Part shown: one piece after another, positions 37,618 through 47,363 of the stretch
Position numbering within the stretch: position 1 is the stretch's first letter
Layout: each line of letters begins with the position of its first letter
The notes under the pieces: generated by a model
Seen by the model: only the letters and a program-made list of their open reading frames with translations
Database searches by the model: none
Told to the model about the DNA's origin: nothing
Position numbers and translations under genes: made by a program
Assembly (NCBI GenBank): GCA_035571515.1
Contig: DATNCQ010000141.1
Span: 1-64,000, forward strand
Direction: 5' to 3'
DNA length: 64,000 nt
Origin: Gp6-AA40 sp035571515
GTDB lineage: Bacteria > Acidobacteriota > Vicinamibacteria > Vicinamibacterales > UBA2999

Positions 37618-40284
37618 ATGACTACCGTTCTGCTCTTCCTCGTCGCACTCTTCAGCTGCATGCCCGCGTACGCCCAAAGCGGGACCGGTGAAATCTGGGG
37701 ACGGGTGACGGCGACGACCGGCGAGACCGTCGAGCGCGCCACCGTCACGGTCACAGACGTCAACACCGGCGCCGACCGCGAGACGCAGACCGACGGCAGC
37801 GGCCGCTTCGGGTTCGCCGCGCTCGCGGCGGGACGCTACCAGGTCACCGCGACGCACGACGGCTTCGCCGGCCGCCGCCAGGACGACATCATCCTGCTGC
37901 CGGGCCAGCGGATGCAGATCGACTTGCCGCTGCGCCGCGCCCCGTTACCGGAAACGATCGCCGTGAACCCGTATCCACCGATCGCGGAATCGGGCCGCAC
38001 GCACGCGAGCGCGACCGTCGCCGAGACGGAGATCCGGGATCTCCCGGTGGCCGGGCGGCGGTACGTGCGGCTCGCGGAACTGACGCCGGCGGTCACGCAG
38101 GATGGGAGGACGGGCGGCGTCAGCGTGATGGATCTGCCGAGCGCGCAGAACCGCCTCCTCATCGACGGCTTCGATCACACGAGCAGCGTCACCGGCGAGC
38201 CGATCGGGCGCGAGGGGCCGTCCCGCGTGCCGTATCAACTCAGTCAGGCCACGGTGGACTCCTATCGCATCGAGACCAACGGCGCGCCCGCCGTGAACGG
38301 GCGCGCCGGCGCGGCGGTGTTCAACGTGGTGACGCGAGCGGGCGCGAACGCGTTTCACGGATCGGGCTACGAGTATTTCGGCGACCGCGCGCTCAACGGC
38401 AAGAAGCAACTCGATGAGAAGGCGGGGCTGCACAAGCCGCCCTACCGCAACAATCAGTTCGGCGCGGTTCTCGGCGGACCCATCGTCCGCGAGCACAATT
38501 TCTTTCTTCTCGGCTACGACGGCCTGCAGCAGACGACCGGCACGTCGGCGTCCCCGAACCTGGGCCTGTTCTCCGCCGTGGGCGCCAGCGCCTTGTCACG
38601 GCTCGACGCGGCGTTGCCGAGGGCCGCGCGCGACCAGCATCAGGACCTGGTGCTGGCACGCACCGATCACGAGTACGCGCGCCAGCACGTGATGCTTCGC
38701 TTCATCGATCAGCAGTTCGACGGCCAGCCGATCGACATGGCGACGGCCCAGCCGGCCATCTCGAGCGACGCGCTGTCGCTGCTCCGGACGCGCGCGGCGG
38801 GCGCTTCGCTCGGAAGCGCTCTCGGATCCGCGCTGGTCAACGAGGCGCGCGCGCAGTACGCGACCGTCCGCGACCAGGAGAATCCATTGCTCGCGCCTGC
38901 GACCGTCGTCTGGCAGGGTGGCAGTCTCGTGGCGCAAACCGGATCGAGCCTGTACGGCCCGCACGCGTTCGGAACAAGACGGCTCGAGGCTGGCGATTCA
39001 CTCTCGTGGGTGACCGGCGGCCACTCGGTGAAGGCGGGCGGAGACATGTTGCGGGACCGGAATCAGACACGGTTCGGCCGCAGCACAACCGCGGTCTTCC
39101 AGACGATCGCAGCGTTCGCGACGGGCGGTCCCGACGCGGTGACGCAGATACCCGCCACCGCGACGGTCAACGCCGACACGACGCAGTACGCCGCGTTCGT
39201 GCAGGACGCCTGGCGCGCGAGCGGCGCGCTCACCATCGACGTCGGCGTCCGCTACGACCGGCAGGATTTCGACGGCGTCCTCGCGCGCGACCGCAACAAC
39301 TGGGCGCCACGCGTCGGCTTCGCCTATGCGCCGGGCGAGCGCAAGAACGTGTTCCGCGCGGCATACGGGCTGTTCTACGGCTCGACGCCCGCCTTGATTC
39401 CCGCCTTCGCGCGTGCGTTCGACAACACGTTCGTCGATCCGACGTTCAGGACGCCGCGCGTACACCAGGCAAGCGCCGGCTGGGAGGTCGAGAAGTACCG
39501 CGCCGGTTCGCTCGGCATCGATTACCTGTTCGCGCGCGGCGAGCGGCTGCCTCGTGCGGTGGACGTCAACGTCGGCGGCGCATTCCCCGGAGCGAACCGG
39601 GTGGTGTCGTTCCAGAGCACCGGCCAGTCGCTCTACAACGGCGTCACGCTGCACGCGCGCGCGCGCGTCCTGCAGCAGTTGTTCTATACCATCGCCTACA
39701 CGTTCGCCCGCTCCGACGACGCGCCGCAGGAGCCGATCGCGATGGTGTTCGGCGGCTTGAACGGCCGGCGGTCGCTCGCCATGCAGGGCCAGATGCTGGA
39801 TACGCGCGCGCCGGGCAACAACGACCGGCACCAGCACCTCACCGTCTCCGCGATGTACGACACGTCGCTGCTCGTCGTTGATCGCCGGGGACTGTCGAAG
39901 CGGCTGCTCGAGAACTGGGAGTACGGGATCGTCTACACGTGGCAGACCGGCCTGCCGTACAGCGCGTTCGTCAACGGCGACATCAACGGCGACGGCAACG
40001 CGTTCAACGACCTCGCGCCGGATACGACGAGGAACCAGTACCGCCTGCCGTATCAGGGGTCGTTCGACCCGCGCGTGGCGCGGCGCTTCCGGGTCGGCGG
40101 TTCACGGCAGCTGCACGTGATCTGGGAAGCGTTCAACCTGATGAACCGGCCGAACATGACGGCGGCCGATAACACGCGGTTGTGGCTGAATGGATCGACG
40201 CTGACGCCGAACCCGTTGTTCGGACGCGCGACAGCGCAGGCCGACGGCCGCGTCATGCAGCTCGCCGCGCGGCTGACGTTCTGA
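37618..40284 (+). CDS. Oar-like TonB-dependent outer-membrane protein
   Basis: 888 residues with CAGGAG upstream of the ATG. A signal peptide (1-20, ending AYAQS) precedes a carboxypeptidase-regulatory-like sandwich (about 25-105: IWGRVTATTGETVERATVTV). The plug region (PLPETIAVNPYPP to about 230, including NRLLIDGFDHTSSV and FNVVTRAGANAFHGSGYEYF) is of the Oar type. A long beta-barrel ends in Phe (LAARLTF). Oar-like proteins take up or export large or oligomeric substrates with TonB energy; the substrate is unknown. It diverges from the serine operon and converges on the pseudokinase gene. Confidence 0.9.
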   Translation: MTTVLLFLVALFSCMPAYAQSGTGEIWGRVTATTGETVERATVTVTDVNTGADRETQTDGSGRFGFAALAAGRYQVTATHDGFAGRRQDDIILLPGQRMQIDLPLRRAPLPETIAVNPYPPIAESGRTHASATVAETEIRDLPVAGRRYVRLAELTPAVTQDGRTGGVSVMDLPSAQNRLLIDGFDHTSSVTGEPIGREGPSRVPYQLSQATVDSYRIETNGAPAVNGRAGAAVFNVVTRAGANAFHGSGYEYFGDRALNGKKQLDEKAGLHKPPYRNNQFGAVLGGPIVREHNFFLLGYDGLQQTTGTSASPNLGLFSAVGASALSRLDAALPRAARDQHQDLVLARTDHEYARQHVMLRFIDQQFDGQPIDMATAQPAISSDALSLLRTRAAGASLGSALGSALVNEARAQYATVRDQENPLLAPATVVWQGGSLVAQTGSSLYGPHAFGTRRLEAGDSLSWVTGGHSVKAGGDMLRDRNQTRFGRSTTAVFQTIAAFATGGPDAVTQIPATATVNADTTQYAAFVQDAWRASGALTIDVGVRYDRQDFDGVLARDRNNWAPRVGFAYAPGERKNVFRAAYGLFYGSTPALIPAFARAFDNTFVDPTFRTPRVHQASAGWEVEKYRAGSLGIDYLFARGERLPRAVDVNVGGAFPGANRVVSFQSTGQSLYNGVTLHARARVLQQLFYTIAYTFARSDDAPQEPIAMVFGGLNGRRSLAMQGQMLDTRAPGNNDRHQHLTVSAMYDTSLLVVDRRGLSKRLLENWEYGIVYTWQTGLPYSAFVNGDINGDGNAFNDLAPDTTRNQYRLPYQGSFDPRVARRFRVGGSRQLHVIWEAFNLMNRPNMTAADNTRLWLNGSTLTPNPLFGRATAQADGRVMQLAARLTF

Positions 40285-40330
40285 CGGCCTGACCACGACA
40301 CCTTCGCGGTCTTCGTGTGTGGGCCGTCAG
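40281..40330. terminator. long hairpin between convergent genes
   Basis: Outer 9-bp arms CTGACGGCC (40281-40289) and GGCCGTCAG (40322-40330), with a second inner pairing CACGACAC/GTGTGTG-like. It begins within the stop codon of the Oar-like gene and precedes the stop of the kinase-like gene at 40348. Confidence 0.6.
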
Positions 40331-40347
40331 GCCTCCATGTTCCGCGC

Positions 40348-41367
40348 TTAGTGTTTGGGGAGTACTGACCGGAGAATGGAGTCGAACGCGCTCGGCCGCT
40401 CCTGCGGGGACGGCGACGCCTGTGACGGTGCCTGCGCGGCCGGAGCCTGCATCGGCGGGCTCATCACCACCCGCGGCTGATCCAGCGGCTCACCGCACGT
40501 CGTGCGCAGCAGCACCTGCAGCGCCATCGCGCCCGCGCGGCGGCTGCCCGGCCGGCTGTTGATGTCCGCGAACGACCGCTGCGCTTCCACCGCCGACCTG
40601 AACGCCAGCCGCGGATGAATCTGCAGCGCTTCCTGGAGCCACATGCGCAGCGCGGACGCGGAGCCCGGCGCGCCGGGGACCGACGAGGACTCCGTGGCGG
40701 TCACCACGAGGTCCGAGACGCCGCGCGGATACTCGTGCGCGCGCATCGGGCGCTGCAGGATGATCGACAGGATGAGCGCGCCCATCTGGGTGACGTCCGC
40801 CTGCTGATCGAATCGTGCGAGGCTCGCCGCGGGCGGCATCGCGAGGCCGAATTCCTTCCAGAGTACTTCGCGATTGCGCTGCAGCACCTCGAGACCCGCG
40901 CCAAAGATGCAGTCGGTGAGCATGACGCGGCCGTCGTTGGTGAGCAGCACGTGCGCCGTGTTGATCGCCCCATGCGCGAGGCCGCCGGGCCACGCGTGCA
41001 GCGACGCCACCGCGTTGACGACGAGCGAGGCGAGCTCGAGCATCGCCGATTCGGGGACGACTTCGCCTGTCGATTCGAGGTGCGCGAGGAGATCCGAGAG
41101 GCGGACGCCGCCTGACGGGATCTCGCTGACGGCCTGCAGGACGGAGCCGACGCGATCGACGCGGCGGACCGGCGCAAACGAGCGGATGTCGAGGTCGGCG
41201 TAGCGCGACGCGCGGCCGCAAATCGCCTGCTCGAAGACCGGTTGGGACGCCAGGGCCGGCGCCAGTTCGAGGATTTCGGTGGTGGTCCGGCCGTCGGTCT
41301 CTATCCTGCGAACACCCAGCCCGTCGTCCAGCGAATAGGGTTCCCCCGGTGCGGCTCGTCTGACCAC
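40348..41367 (-). CDS. protein-kinase-like protein lacking catalytic motifs (pseudokinase)
   Basis: 339 residues from a GTG at 41367. The middle resembles the C-lobe of a Ser/Thr kinase: LASLVVNAVASLHAWPGGLA, then HGAINTAHVLLTNDG in place of the HRDxxxxN catalytic loop and VMLTDCIFG near the DFG position, followed by DVTQMGALILSIILQRPMRA as in helix F. The catalytic Asp and a clear glycine loop or VAIK Lys are missing, so phosphotransfer is unlikely. A Pro/Gln-rich tail follows. It may sense or scaffold. It diverges from rmuC. Confidence 0.7.
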   Translation of the reverse strand: MVRRAAPGEPYSLDDGLGVRRIETDGRTTTEILELAPALASQPVFEQAICGRASRYADLDIRSFAPVRRVDRVGSVLQAVSEIPSGGVRLSDLLAHLESTGEVVPESAMLELASLVVNAVASLHAWPGGLAHGAINTAHVLLTNDGRVMLTDCIFGAGLEVLQRNREVLWKEFGLAMPPAASLARFDQQADVTQMGALILSIILQRPMRAHEYPRGVSDLVVTATESSSVPGAPGSASALRMWLQEALQIHPRLAFRSAVEAQRSFADINSRPGSRRAGAMALQVLLRTTCGEPLDQPRVVMSPPMQAPAAQAPSQASPSPQERPSAFDSILRSVLPKH

Positions 41368-41478
41368 GGCCGTGCGGATTGCAACCGGCGCACCGAGGCG
41401 CAGTGGGCGAAATCGCCCGCGAATTTGCCAGTCTTCGTGTGCGGTTTCGGGCCCGGCTTACAGATTGGTCACACCTGT

Positions 41479-41484
41479 TACACT
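41479..41484 (+). promoter_or_regulatory. -10-like TACACT, 8 nt before the rmuC GTG
   Basis: TACACT with 8 nt to the GTG at 41493. A TTGGTC 13 nt upstream is too close to serve as a good -35. Confidence 0.35.
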
Positions 41485-41492
41485 TCGAGCCG

Positions 41493-42734
41493 GTGCCCAT
41501 GGTTCTCCTTCTCGGCATCGCCGCGGCGACGGTCGCAGCGGTGCTGGCCTACTGGCTGGCCAGGGCATCGGGGCAGCGTCAGCTCGCCGAACAGCGCGCG
41601 GCGCTGGCCGCGGACCTGGCCGCGGCCCGGCGCGACAACGAGTGGCTGACGGGGCAGGTCGAGCGCGAACGGCAGGCGCTCGGCTCGATGCGCGAAGCAT
41701 TCCAGTCGCTCGCTGCCGATGCGATCGCCAGCAACCGCGGCGCCTTTCTCGACGCCCTCGAATCACGTCACCACGCGTTCAACCAGCTCGTGCAGCCGAT
41801 TGCCGAGACGCTGCAGAAGGTCGACGTCAAGCTCGCCGACGCCGAACGCGAGCGGCTCGAGGCGTACGCGCGGCTGACCGAGAAAGTCAGCGCGCTCGGC
41901 TCGACGGCCGACACGCTCTCGCGCGCGCTGCGCACGCCGGCGGTCCGCGGCCGGTGGGGCGAGATGCAGCTGCGTCGGGTCGTCGAGATCGCGGGGATGC
42001 TGCGCCGCTGCGACTTCGACGAGCAGCCCGCGCTGGCCGGCGACAATGGTCGCCTCAGGCCCGACCTGGTGGTGCACCTCCCCGGCGGCACGCAGGTCGT
42101 CGTCGACGCGAAGACGCCGCTCGAGGCGTTTCTCGACGCGCAGGAGGCAGCCGACGAGGAGGGGCGCACCATCAAGCTGCAGGCGCACGCGCGCCAGGTG
42201 CGCGACCACATGGACAGGCTCGGCAGCAAGGCGTACTGGGAAGCGCTCGCCAGCGCGCCGGAGTTCGTCGTGATGTTCCTGCCGGGTGAAACGCTGTTCA
42301 GCGCCGCGCTGCAGAACGATCTCGGGCTGATCGAACATGGGTTGAGCCAGCGCGTGCTGTTGGCCAGTCCGATCACGCTGATCGCCCTGCTCACCACCGT
42401 CGCCCATTCCTGGCGGCAGGAGGCGCTCACCGAGAATTTCCGCGAGGTCGCCGCTCTCGGCCGCGACCTGTACGACCGCCTGGCCACCTTCGCCGGGCAC
42501 TTGAACGAGGTGCGAAAGCGGCTCGACGGCGCGGTCCAGTCCTACAACCAGGCGGCCGGCTCGTTCGAAGGGCGCGTGCTGGTGACGGCGCGGCGCCTGA
42601 AGGACCTCAAGGTGACGACCGCCGAGGAGCTGCCGCCGGCGGAGTCGATCGACACGGTTCCGCGCGTTCTCAAGCAAATGGGGCTGATGGGACTGCCCGA
42701 CGGCGCGACGACCGAAGACGTCGAGCCCGTGTAA
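41493..42734 (+). CDS. rmuC: RmuC-family DNA recombination protein
   Basis: 413 residues from the GTG at 41493 (an ATG two codons later, at 41499, is the alternative). An N-terminal TM segment (MVLLLGIAAATVAAVLAYWL), a coiled coil (about 25-160, rich in Arg, Glu, Ala), then the RmuC nuclease-like core: RGRWGEMQLRRVVEIAGML, RPDLVVHLPGGTQVVVDAKT and EFVVMFLPGETLFSAAL. The D...DAK arrangement is the PD-(D/E)XK-type site. RmuC limits inversion of short inverted repeats, which fits a genome rich in them. It precedes glnS on the same strand. Confidence 0.93.
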   Translation: MPMVLLLGIAAATVAAVLAYWLARASGQRQLAEQRAALAADLAAARRDNEWLTGQVERERQALGSMREAFQSLAADAIASNRGAFLDALESRHHAFNQLVQPIAETLQKVDVKLADAERERLEAYARLTEKVSALGSTADTLSRALRTPAVRGRWGEMQLRRVVEIAGMLRRCDFDEQPALAGDNGRLRPDLVVHLPGGTQVVVDAKTPLEAFLDAQEAADEEGRTIKLQAHARQVRDHMDRLGSKAYWEALASAPEFVVMFLPGETLFSAALQNDLGLIEHGLSQRVLLASPITLIALLTTVAHSWRQEALTENFREVAALGRDLYDRLATFAGHLNEVRKRLDGAVQSYNQAAGSFEGRVLVTARRLKDLKVTTAEELPPAESIDTVPRVLKQMGLMGLPDGATTEDVEPV

Positions 42735-42736
42735 CG

Positions 42737-42764
42737 AGCGGGCAGCGGGCTGCTGGCAGCAGGC
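42737..42764. repeat. heptamer array, unit AGCGGGC
   Basis: Four 7-bp units AGCGGGC, AGCGGGC, TGCTGGC, AGCAGGC in the 59-bp rmuC-glnS gap, starting 2 nt after the rmuC stop. Confidence 0.7.
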
Positions 42765-42781
42765 AGTAAAAGCTCAAAACA

Positions 42782-42787
42782 TATAAT
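42782..42787 (+). promoter_or_regulatory. -10 box TATAAT before glnS
   Basis: A perfect TATAAT with 6 nt to the ATG at 42794 and no Shine-Dalgarno, so glnS is predicted to be leaderless. Confidence 0.5.
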
Positions 42788-42793
42788 CGTCTG

Positions 42794-44497
42794 ATGGAGT
42801 TTGACGCCGGGACATCGGCGCCGGCGGCGCCCCTCGATTTCGTGCGCGAAATCGTGGCGGAAGACGCCCGCAGCGGACGGCACGGCGGGCGTGTGCACAC
42901 CCGCTTTCCGCCCGAGCCGAACGGCTACCTCCACATCGGGCACGCGAAGGCGATCTGCCTCGACTTCGGCGTGGCCAGCGAGTTCGGCGGCCGCTGCAAC
43001 CTCCGCTTCGACGACACCAACCCCACCAAGGAAGACGTCGAGTACGTCGAGTCGATCCAGGCAGACGTGCGCTGGCTCGGGTTCGAGTGGGCGGCGATGC
43101 TCTACGCCTCGGACTACTTCGAGCTGCTGTACACCTATGCGGAGCAGCTCGTTCGCGACGGCAAGGCGTACGTGGACACGCTCAGCGCCGACGAGATCCG
43201 CGCGCACCGCGGGACGCTGACGGAGCCGGGCACCAACAGCCCGTACCGCGACCGGCCGGTGGCGGAGAACCTCGACCTGTTCCGCCGCATGCGCGCGGGC
43301 GAGTTTCCCGACGGCGCGCACGTCCTGCGCGCGAAGATCGACATGGCGTCGCCGAACATCAACATGCGCGACCCGACGCTGTACCGCATCCGCCACGCGT
43401 CGCATCACCGCACCGGCGACGCCTGGTGCATCTATCCGACCTACGACTTCGCGCACCCGCTGTCGGACGCGATCGAGGGCATCACGCACTCGCTCTGCAC
43501 GCTGGAGTTCGAGGATCACCGGCCGCTCTACGAGTGGTGCGTCGACTCGCTGGCGGGCACGGCGCGCGAGTTCAGGTCGCGCCCGCAGCAGATCGAGTTC
43601 GCGCGCCTGAACCTGAACTACACGATCATGAGCAAGCGCAAGCTGCTGGCGCTCGTGCAGCAGCAGCTCGTGTCGGGGTGGGACGATCCGCGCCTGCCGA
43701 CGATTGCCGGCCTCCGCCGGCGCGGCTACACGCCGGAAGCGGTGCGCGACTTCTGCGCGCGCATCGGCGTCGCCAAGAAAGAGAACGTCATCGACATCGC
43801 GCTGCTCGAGCACACCGTGCGCGAGGATCTCAACCGCCGGGCGCTGCGCGCGCTCGCGGTGCTGCGGCCGCTCAAGGTCGTCATCGAGAACTATCCGGAA
43901 GGGCGCGCGGAGGAGGTCGAGGCGGTGAACAACCCGGAGGACGCCTCCGCCGGGACCCGCCGCATCCCGTTCTCGCGCGTGCTCTACATCGAGCACGACG
44001 ACTTCATGGAGACCCCGCCGAAGAAGTTCTTCAGGCTGTCTCCGGGCAGCGAGGTGCGCCTGCGCTATGCCTACATCCTGAAATGCGAGCGCGTCGTGAA
44101 GGACGCGTCAGGCGCCGTCGTCGAGCTGCGCTGCTCGTACGATCCGGAGTCGCTCACCGGCGCGACCGCGTCACGGCGCGTGAAGGGGACGGTCCACTGG
44201 GTCTCGGCCGACCATGCTGTCGATGCCGACGTGCGGCTCTACGACCGGCTGTTCGTCTCGGAGGATCCGGGAGAGGGCGGCCGCGATCTCATCGAGGAGC
44301 TGAACCCGACTTCGCTGGAGACGATCGCGGGCGCCAAGATCGAACCGGCGCTCGCGGCAGCGCCCGCCGGTACCCGCTACCAGTTCGAGCGGCAGGGGTA
44401 CTTCTGCGTCGATCCGGATTCACGGCCCGGCCGACCGGTCTTCAACCGGACCGTCACGCTGAAGGATTCCTGGGCGAAGATCCAGAAGCGGACATAG
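42794..44497 (+). CDS. glnS: glutaminyl-tRNA synthetase
   Basis: 567 residues, as in E. coli GlnRS. The class I signatures HTRFPPEPNGYLHIGHAKAI (HIGH) and NYTIMSKRKLLALV (MSK) are intact, with the glutamine-pocket region LRFDDTNPTKEDVEYVESIQ and the anticodon-binding beta-barrels in the last 200 residues (RRIPFSRVLYIEHDDFMETP). GlnRS rather than GluRS is indicated by the PTYDFAHPLSDAIEGITHSL block and the two-barrel C-terminus. It charges tRNA-Gln directly, so this organism may not depend on the Gat transamidation route for glutamine. Confidence 0.96.
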   Translation: MEFDAGTSAPAAPLDFVREIVAEDARSGRHGGRVHTRFPPEPNGYLHIGHAKAICLDFGVASEFGGRCNLRFDDTNPTKEDVEYVESIQADVRWLGFEWAAMLYASDYFELLYTYAEQLVRDGKAYVDTLSADEIRAHRGTLTEPGTNSPYRDRPVAENLDLFRRMRAGEFPDGAHVLRAKIDMASPNINMRDPTLYRIRHASHHRTGDAWCIYPTYDFAHPLSDAIEGITHSLCTLEFEDHRPLYEWCVDSLAGTAREFRSRPQQIEFARLNLNYTIMSKRKLLALVQQQLVSGWDDPRLPTIAGLRRRGYTPEAVRDFCARIGVAKKENVIDIALLEHTVREDLNRRALRALAVLRPLKVVIENYPEGRAEEVEAVNNPEDASAGTRRIPFSRVLYIEHDDFMETPPKKFFRLSPGSEVRLRYAYILKCERVVKDASGAVVELRCSYDPESLTGATASRRVKGTVHWVSADHAVDADVRLYDRLFVSEDPGEGGRDLIEELNPTSLETIAGAKIEPALAAAPAGTRYQFERQGYFCVDPDSRPGRPVFNRTVTLKDSWAKIQKRT

Positions 44498-44500
44498 AAA

Positions 44501-44520
44501 GGCGGACCTGACGGTCCGCC
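44501..44520. terminator. hairpin between convergent glnS and malQ
   Basis: 8-bp arms GGCGGACC and GGTCCGCC around TGAC, filling the 24-bp gap between the two stops. No T-tract. It is similar to the hairpins at 22324 and 36281. Confidence 0.6.
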
Positions 44521-44521
44521 G

Positions 44522-46147
44522 CTACGTTCGGTTGTGGCGGGCACACCACTCGGCCAGCTGCTTGCCGGCCTCCATCGCCACCGGCTCCGTCGACATCCGA
44601 TCCGATGGCCACGGCAGCCGCCACGTCCAGTTTCCGTCGTTCACCGTCGCCGGCTGGTTGATGCGATCGCGCCAGCCGAAGATGTCGCCGATCGGCAGGA
44701 TGAGCGTGTCGGAGCCGGACGCGAACAGCGTTTCGAGCAGCGCTTCGTGCACGGCGTGCGGCAGCGTCGGCGCGTCGACCGACGCAAGATCGTCGTCGGT
44801 GAGCAACGCGCGCACCGACGGAATCGCCAGCACCGCCTCGCGCTCCTCCCGCGGGATGTCTTCCCACCAGATTTCCATCGGCTCGGTGTCGTGCGTGCCC
44901 GACGTGGCCACCGACACGCCCGGGTATTCGACCGGATCCCGGAACGGCTGGCCCTCGGCGTGCCAGTGACGCTCCCAGCGGAACACCTTGTATCCGGCGA
45001 TCGACAGCCGCGCGAGCGCCGCGCGCACGAAGTCGGGGACGACGCCGAGATCCTCGGCGATGATTTCCGACCCCGGCTCCCGGAAGACGCTCAGCACGCG
45101 CTCGCCGAGCGCCAGCTGCGCGTCCTGCTCCTCCGGAATGAATTGCGCGGGGCTGCCGTCGTGCGGCCGGAAGTAGGTGCGGAAGAAGCCGACGAGATGG
45201 TCGACGCGGTAGCCGTCGAAGAGGTCCGCGTTGCGGTGCGCGCGGTCGCGGAGCCAGTCGAAGTCGCGCTCCGCGAGCACGTCCCACCGGTAGACCGGAA
45301 GTCCCCAGTCCTGGCCCGTCTCGCTGAACGCGTCGGGCGGCACGCCCACCGACGCGTCCATCCGGAATTCGTCCTGGCGCGCCCAGACGTCCGCGCTGTC
45401 GCCGCTCACCATGAACGGCAGGTCGCCGAAGAGGGCGACGTCGCCGGCGCGTTGCCGCGCCGCGCTCCACTGGTCGCCGGCGAGCCACTGCAGGTACTGG
45501 CGGAACAGGATTTCGTCCGCCAGCTCCGTCCGCGCCTGCTCGATCGCGTCCGCGCGCCGGCACCGCAGCGGCTCGGGCCACTCGAACCAGGCGTGCTCGC
45601 CGTGCTGCGCGTGCAGCGCGCGGAACAGCGCGTAGTCGTCGAGCCACCACCCTTCTGCCGCGACGTAGGCGCGAAACGCGTCGCACCGCCGTGTGCCGCC
45701 CGCGAGGTCGACGTCCCGGAACCGGGCGAAGCACCGCCGCAGCGCGATGTCCTTCAACGCCCGGACCTCGCCGTACTGAATGCGCGCGGCGATACGCACG
45801 GCGTCGAGGCGCGCGCGCAGCGCGGGCTCGAGCGCCTCCTCGCCGCCGATCTCCACGAAATCTTCGACGCGATCGAGCGTGATGAACTGCGGGTCGATCG
45901 CCATCGCGCTCAGCGCCGAGTAGGGCGACGTCTCGCCCGGCGGCATTTCGTTGATCGGCAGCAGCTGCAGGATGTGGATGCCCGCGGCGTCGAGCCAGCG
46001 GACGATCGCTTCGATATCGCCGATCTCGCCGATGCCCCAGCTGCGCGACGAGGGGATGGAAAAGAGCGGGACCAGCGCCCCGGCGCGGCGCGAGCGTCCC
46101 GCCTTCGCGCGATGCGCTTCGGCGTTCAGGGGTCGCGGAGGCGTCAT
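44522..46147 (-). CDS. malQ: 4-alpha-glucanotransferase (amylomaltase, GH77)
   Basis: 541 residues, in the usual range. It transfers alpha-1,4-glucan segments between maltodextrins. Seen: GALVPLFSIPSSRSWGIGEI, HILQLLPINEMPPGETSPYS, the nucleophile Asp region LFDGYRVDHLVGFFRTYF, the acid/base Glu region SEIIAEDLGVVPDFVR and the third carboxylate ATSGTHDTEPMEIWW. Together with glgC at 4870 it indicates glycogen or maltodextrin cycling. It converges on glnS. Confidence 0.95.
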   Translation of the reverse strand: MTPPRPLNAEAHRAKAGRSRRAGALVPLFSIPSSRSWGIGEIGDIEAIVRWLDAAGIHILQLLPINEMPPGETSPYSALSAMAIDPQFITLDRVEDFVEIGGEEALEPALRARLDAVRIAARIQYGEVRALKDIALRRCFARFRDVDLAGGTRRCDAFRAYVAAEGWWLDDYALFRALHAQHGEHAWFEWPEPLRCRRADAIEQARTELADEILFRQYLQWLAGDQWSAARQRAGDVALFGDLPFMVSGDSADVWARQDEFRMDASVGVPPDAFSETGQDWGLPVYRWDVLAERDFDWLRDRAHRNADLFDGYRVDHLVGFFRTYFRPHDGSPAQFIPEEQDAQLALGERVLSVFREPGSEIIAEDLGVVPDFVRAALARLSIAGYKVFRWERHWHAEGQPFRDPVEYPGVSVATSGTHDTEPMEIWWEDIPREEREAVLAIPSVRALLTDDDLASVDAPTLPHAVHEALLETLFASGSDTLILPIGDIFGWRDRINQPATVNDGNWTWRLPWPSDRMSTEPVAMEAGKQLAEWCARHNRT

Positions 46148-46202
46148 ACGGCGGACTCAGCCCGGGTGCAATCGTGGTGCCGCGGCAGGCGCATCATTGC
46201 CG

Positions 46203-47363
46203 TCACGAAACCGCGAACCGCAGCAGCCGCGCGACCGCATCGGAAAAAACTTCGGGCGGCGGCAGCAGGCTCACGACGACGAACGCCTCCCGCGGAAAGT
46301 CGAAGAAATACCCGGGATGAACGAGGACGCCTTCGCGATCGAGGAGCTCGAGGATGAGCTGCTCTTCGCTCCGCGTGGCTGGCACGCGAACGACCGCCGA
46401 CCAGCCGCCTTCCGCCTTCAGCGCCTCGCATGCCGGAAAAGACGTCGCGACCGCTCGGAGAGCCGCAAGATTCGTACGCGTGCGTTGGTGAATCTGCGCG
46501 CGGATCGCCGCCCCACGTTCGAGCAGATCACCGGCCGCCACCTGTACCGGCGTGCCGACCGACAGAAAGCTGTCCGCAATCAACTCGAGGCCGGCGAGCG
46601 CCGCCGTGCGGGCGGCCTGCGGCCCGCCGATGACGATCCAGCCAAGCTTCACCTGCGGCAGGCCCGCGGTCTTCGACAGCCCGCCGAGCGTGAAGCACGG
46701 CACGTCGGCCCGCGCCGCGATGTCGGTGACGGGCGCGTCCGCGTCGAGCGGATAGTCGGCGAAGACTTCGTCGGCGACGAGCGCCCAGCCATGATCGCGG
46801 CAGCTCGCGAACAGCCGTTCGAGCTCGCGCGCGCCGACGAACGAGCCGGTGGGGTTGTTCGGCGAGACGATGACAATCGCTCGCGTCCGCGCGGGCGCCG
46901 CAGCCATCGTCTCGAAGTCGATCTCCCATCGGCCGTGGTACTCGAGGTGAAACGGCACCGTGCAGATGCCTTCGAGACGGGTCAGGTGCTCGAACAACGG
47001 GTAGCTCGGACGCGGCACCAGCACCGTGTCGCCTGGGTCGCACAGCAGCTTGAACAGCCACGCATAGGCTTCGCTCGTGCTCGCCGTCAGCACCACGGAG
47101 GCGGGATCGATCGTGACCCCGCGGCGGGCGTGGTCGCGCGCAACCGCCTCGCGCGCGGCGACGCTGCCGAAGGGCTGCGGCTCGTAGCGAAGCGCCCGGA
47201 CTGAGGAAAGCTCCGCGAGCAGATCGGTGGGATAGCTGAACCCGGCGCGCGTCGGGTTCGATTCGGTGAGATCCACGACCGGCCGTCCCTCCTCGCGCCG
47301 CGTCGCCAGCGCACGGGTCAGCGCGTTGAGGTCAGCGTGCGGCGGCAGGCGTCGCGACAGCAT
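46203..47363 (-). CDS. PLP-dependent class I aminotransferase
   Basis: 386 residues using the ATG at 47363, which overlaps the upstream peptidase gene by 32 nt; the frame is open further upstream. Fold type I motifs: VVDLTESNPTRAGFSYP, VIVSPNNPTGSFVGARELER, the PLP-Lys in TLGGLSKTAGLPQVKLGWIV and the C-terminal Arg region GYFFDFPREAFVVVSLL. It is similar to aspartate/tyrosine-type aminotransferases; the amino-acid substrate cannot be read from the sequence. The overlap suggests coupling with the M49 peptidase, which would supply amino acids. Confidence 0.85.
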   Translation of the reverse strand: MLSRRLPPHADLNALTRALATRREEGRPVVDLTESNPTRAGFSYPTDLLAELSSVRALRYEPQPFGSVAAREAVARDHARRGVTIDPASVVLTASTSEAYAWLFKLLCDPGDTVLVPRPSYPLFEHLTRLEGICTVPFHLEYHGRWEIDFETMAAAPARTRAIVIVSPNNPTGSFVGARELERLFASCRDHGWALVADEVFADYPLDADAPVTDIAARADVPCFTLGGLSKTAGLPQVKLGWIVIGGPQAARTAALAGLELIADSFLSVGTPVQVAAGDLLERGAAIRAQIHQRTRTNLAALRAVATSFPACEALKAEGGWSAVVRVPATRSEEQLILELLDREGVLVHPGYFFDFPREAFVVVSLLPPPEVFSDAVARLLRFAVS

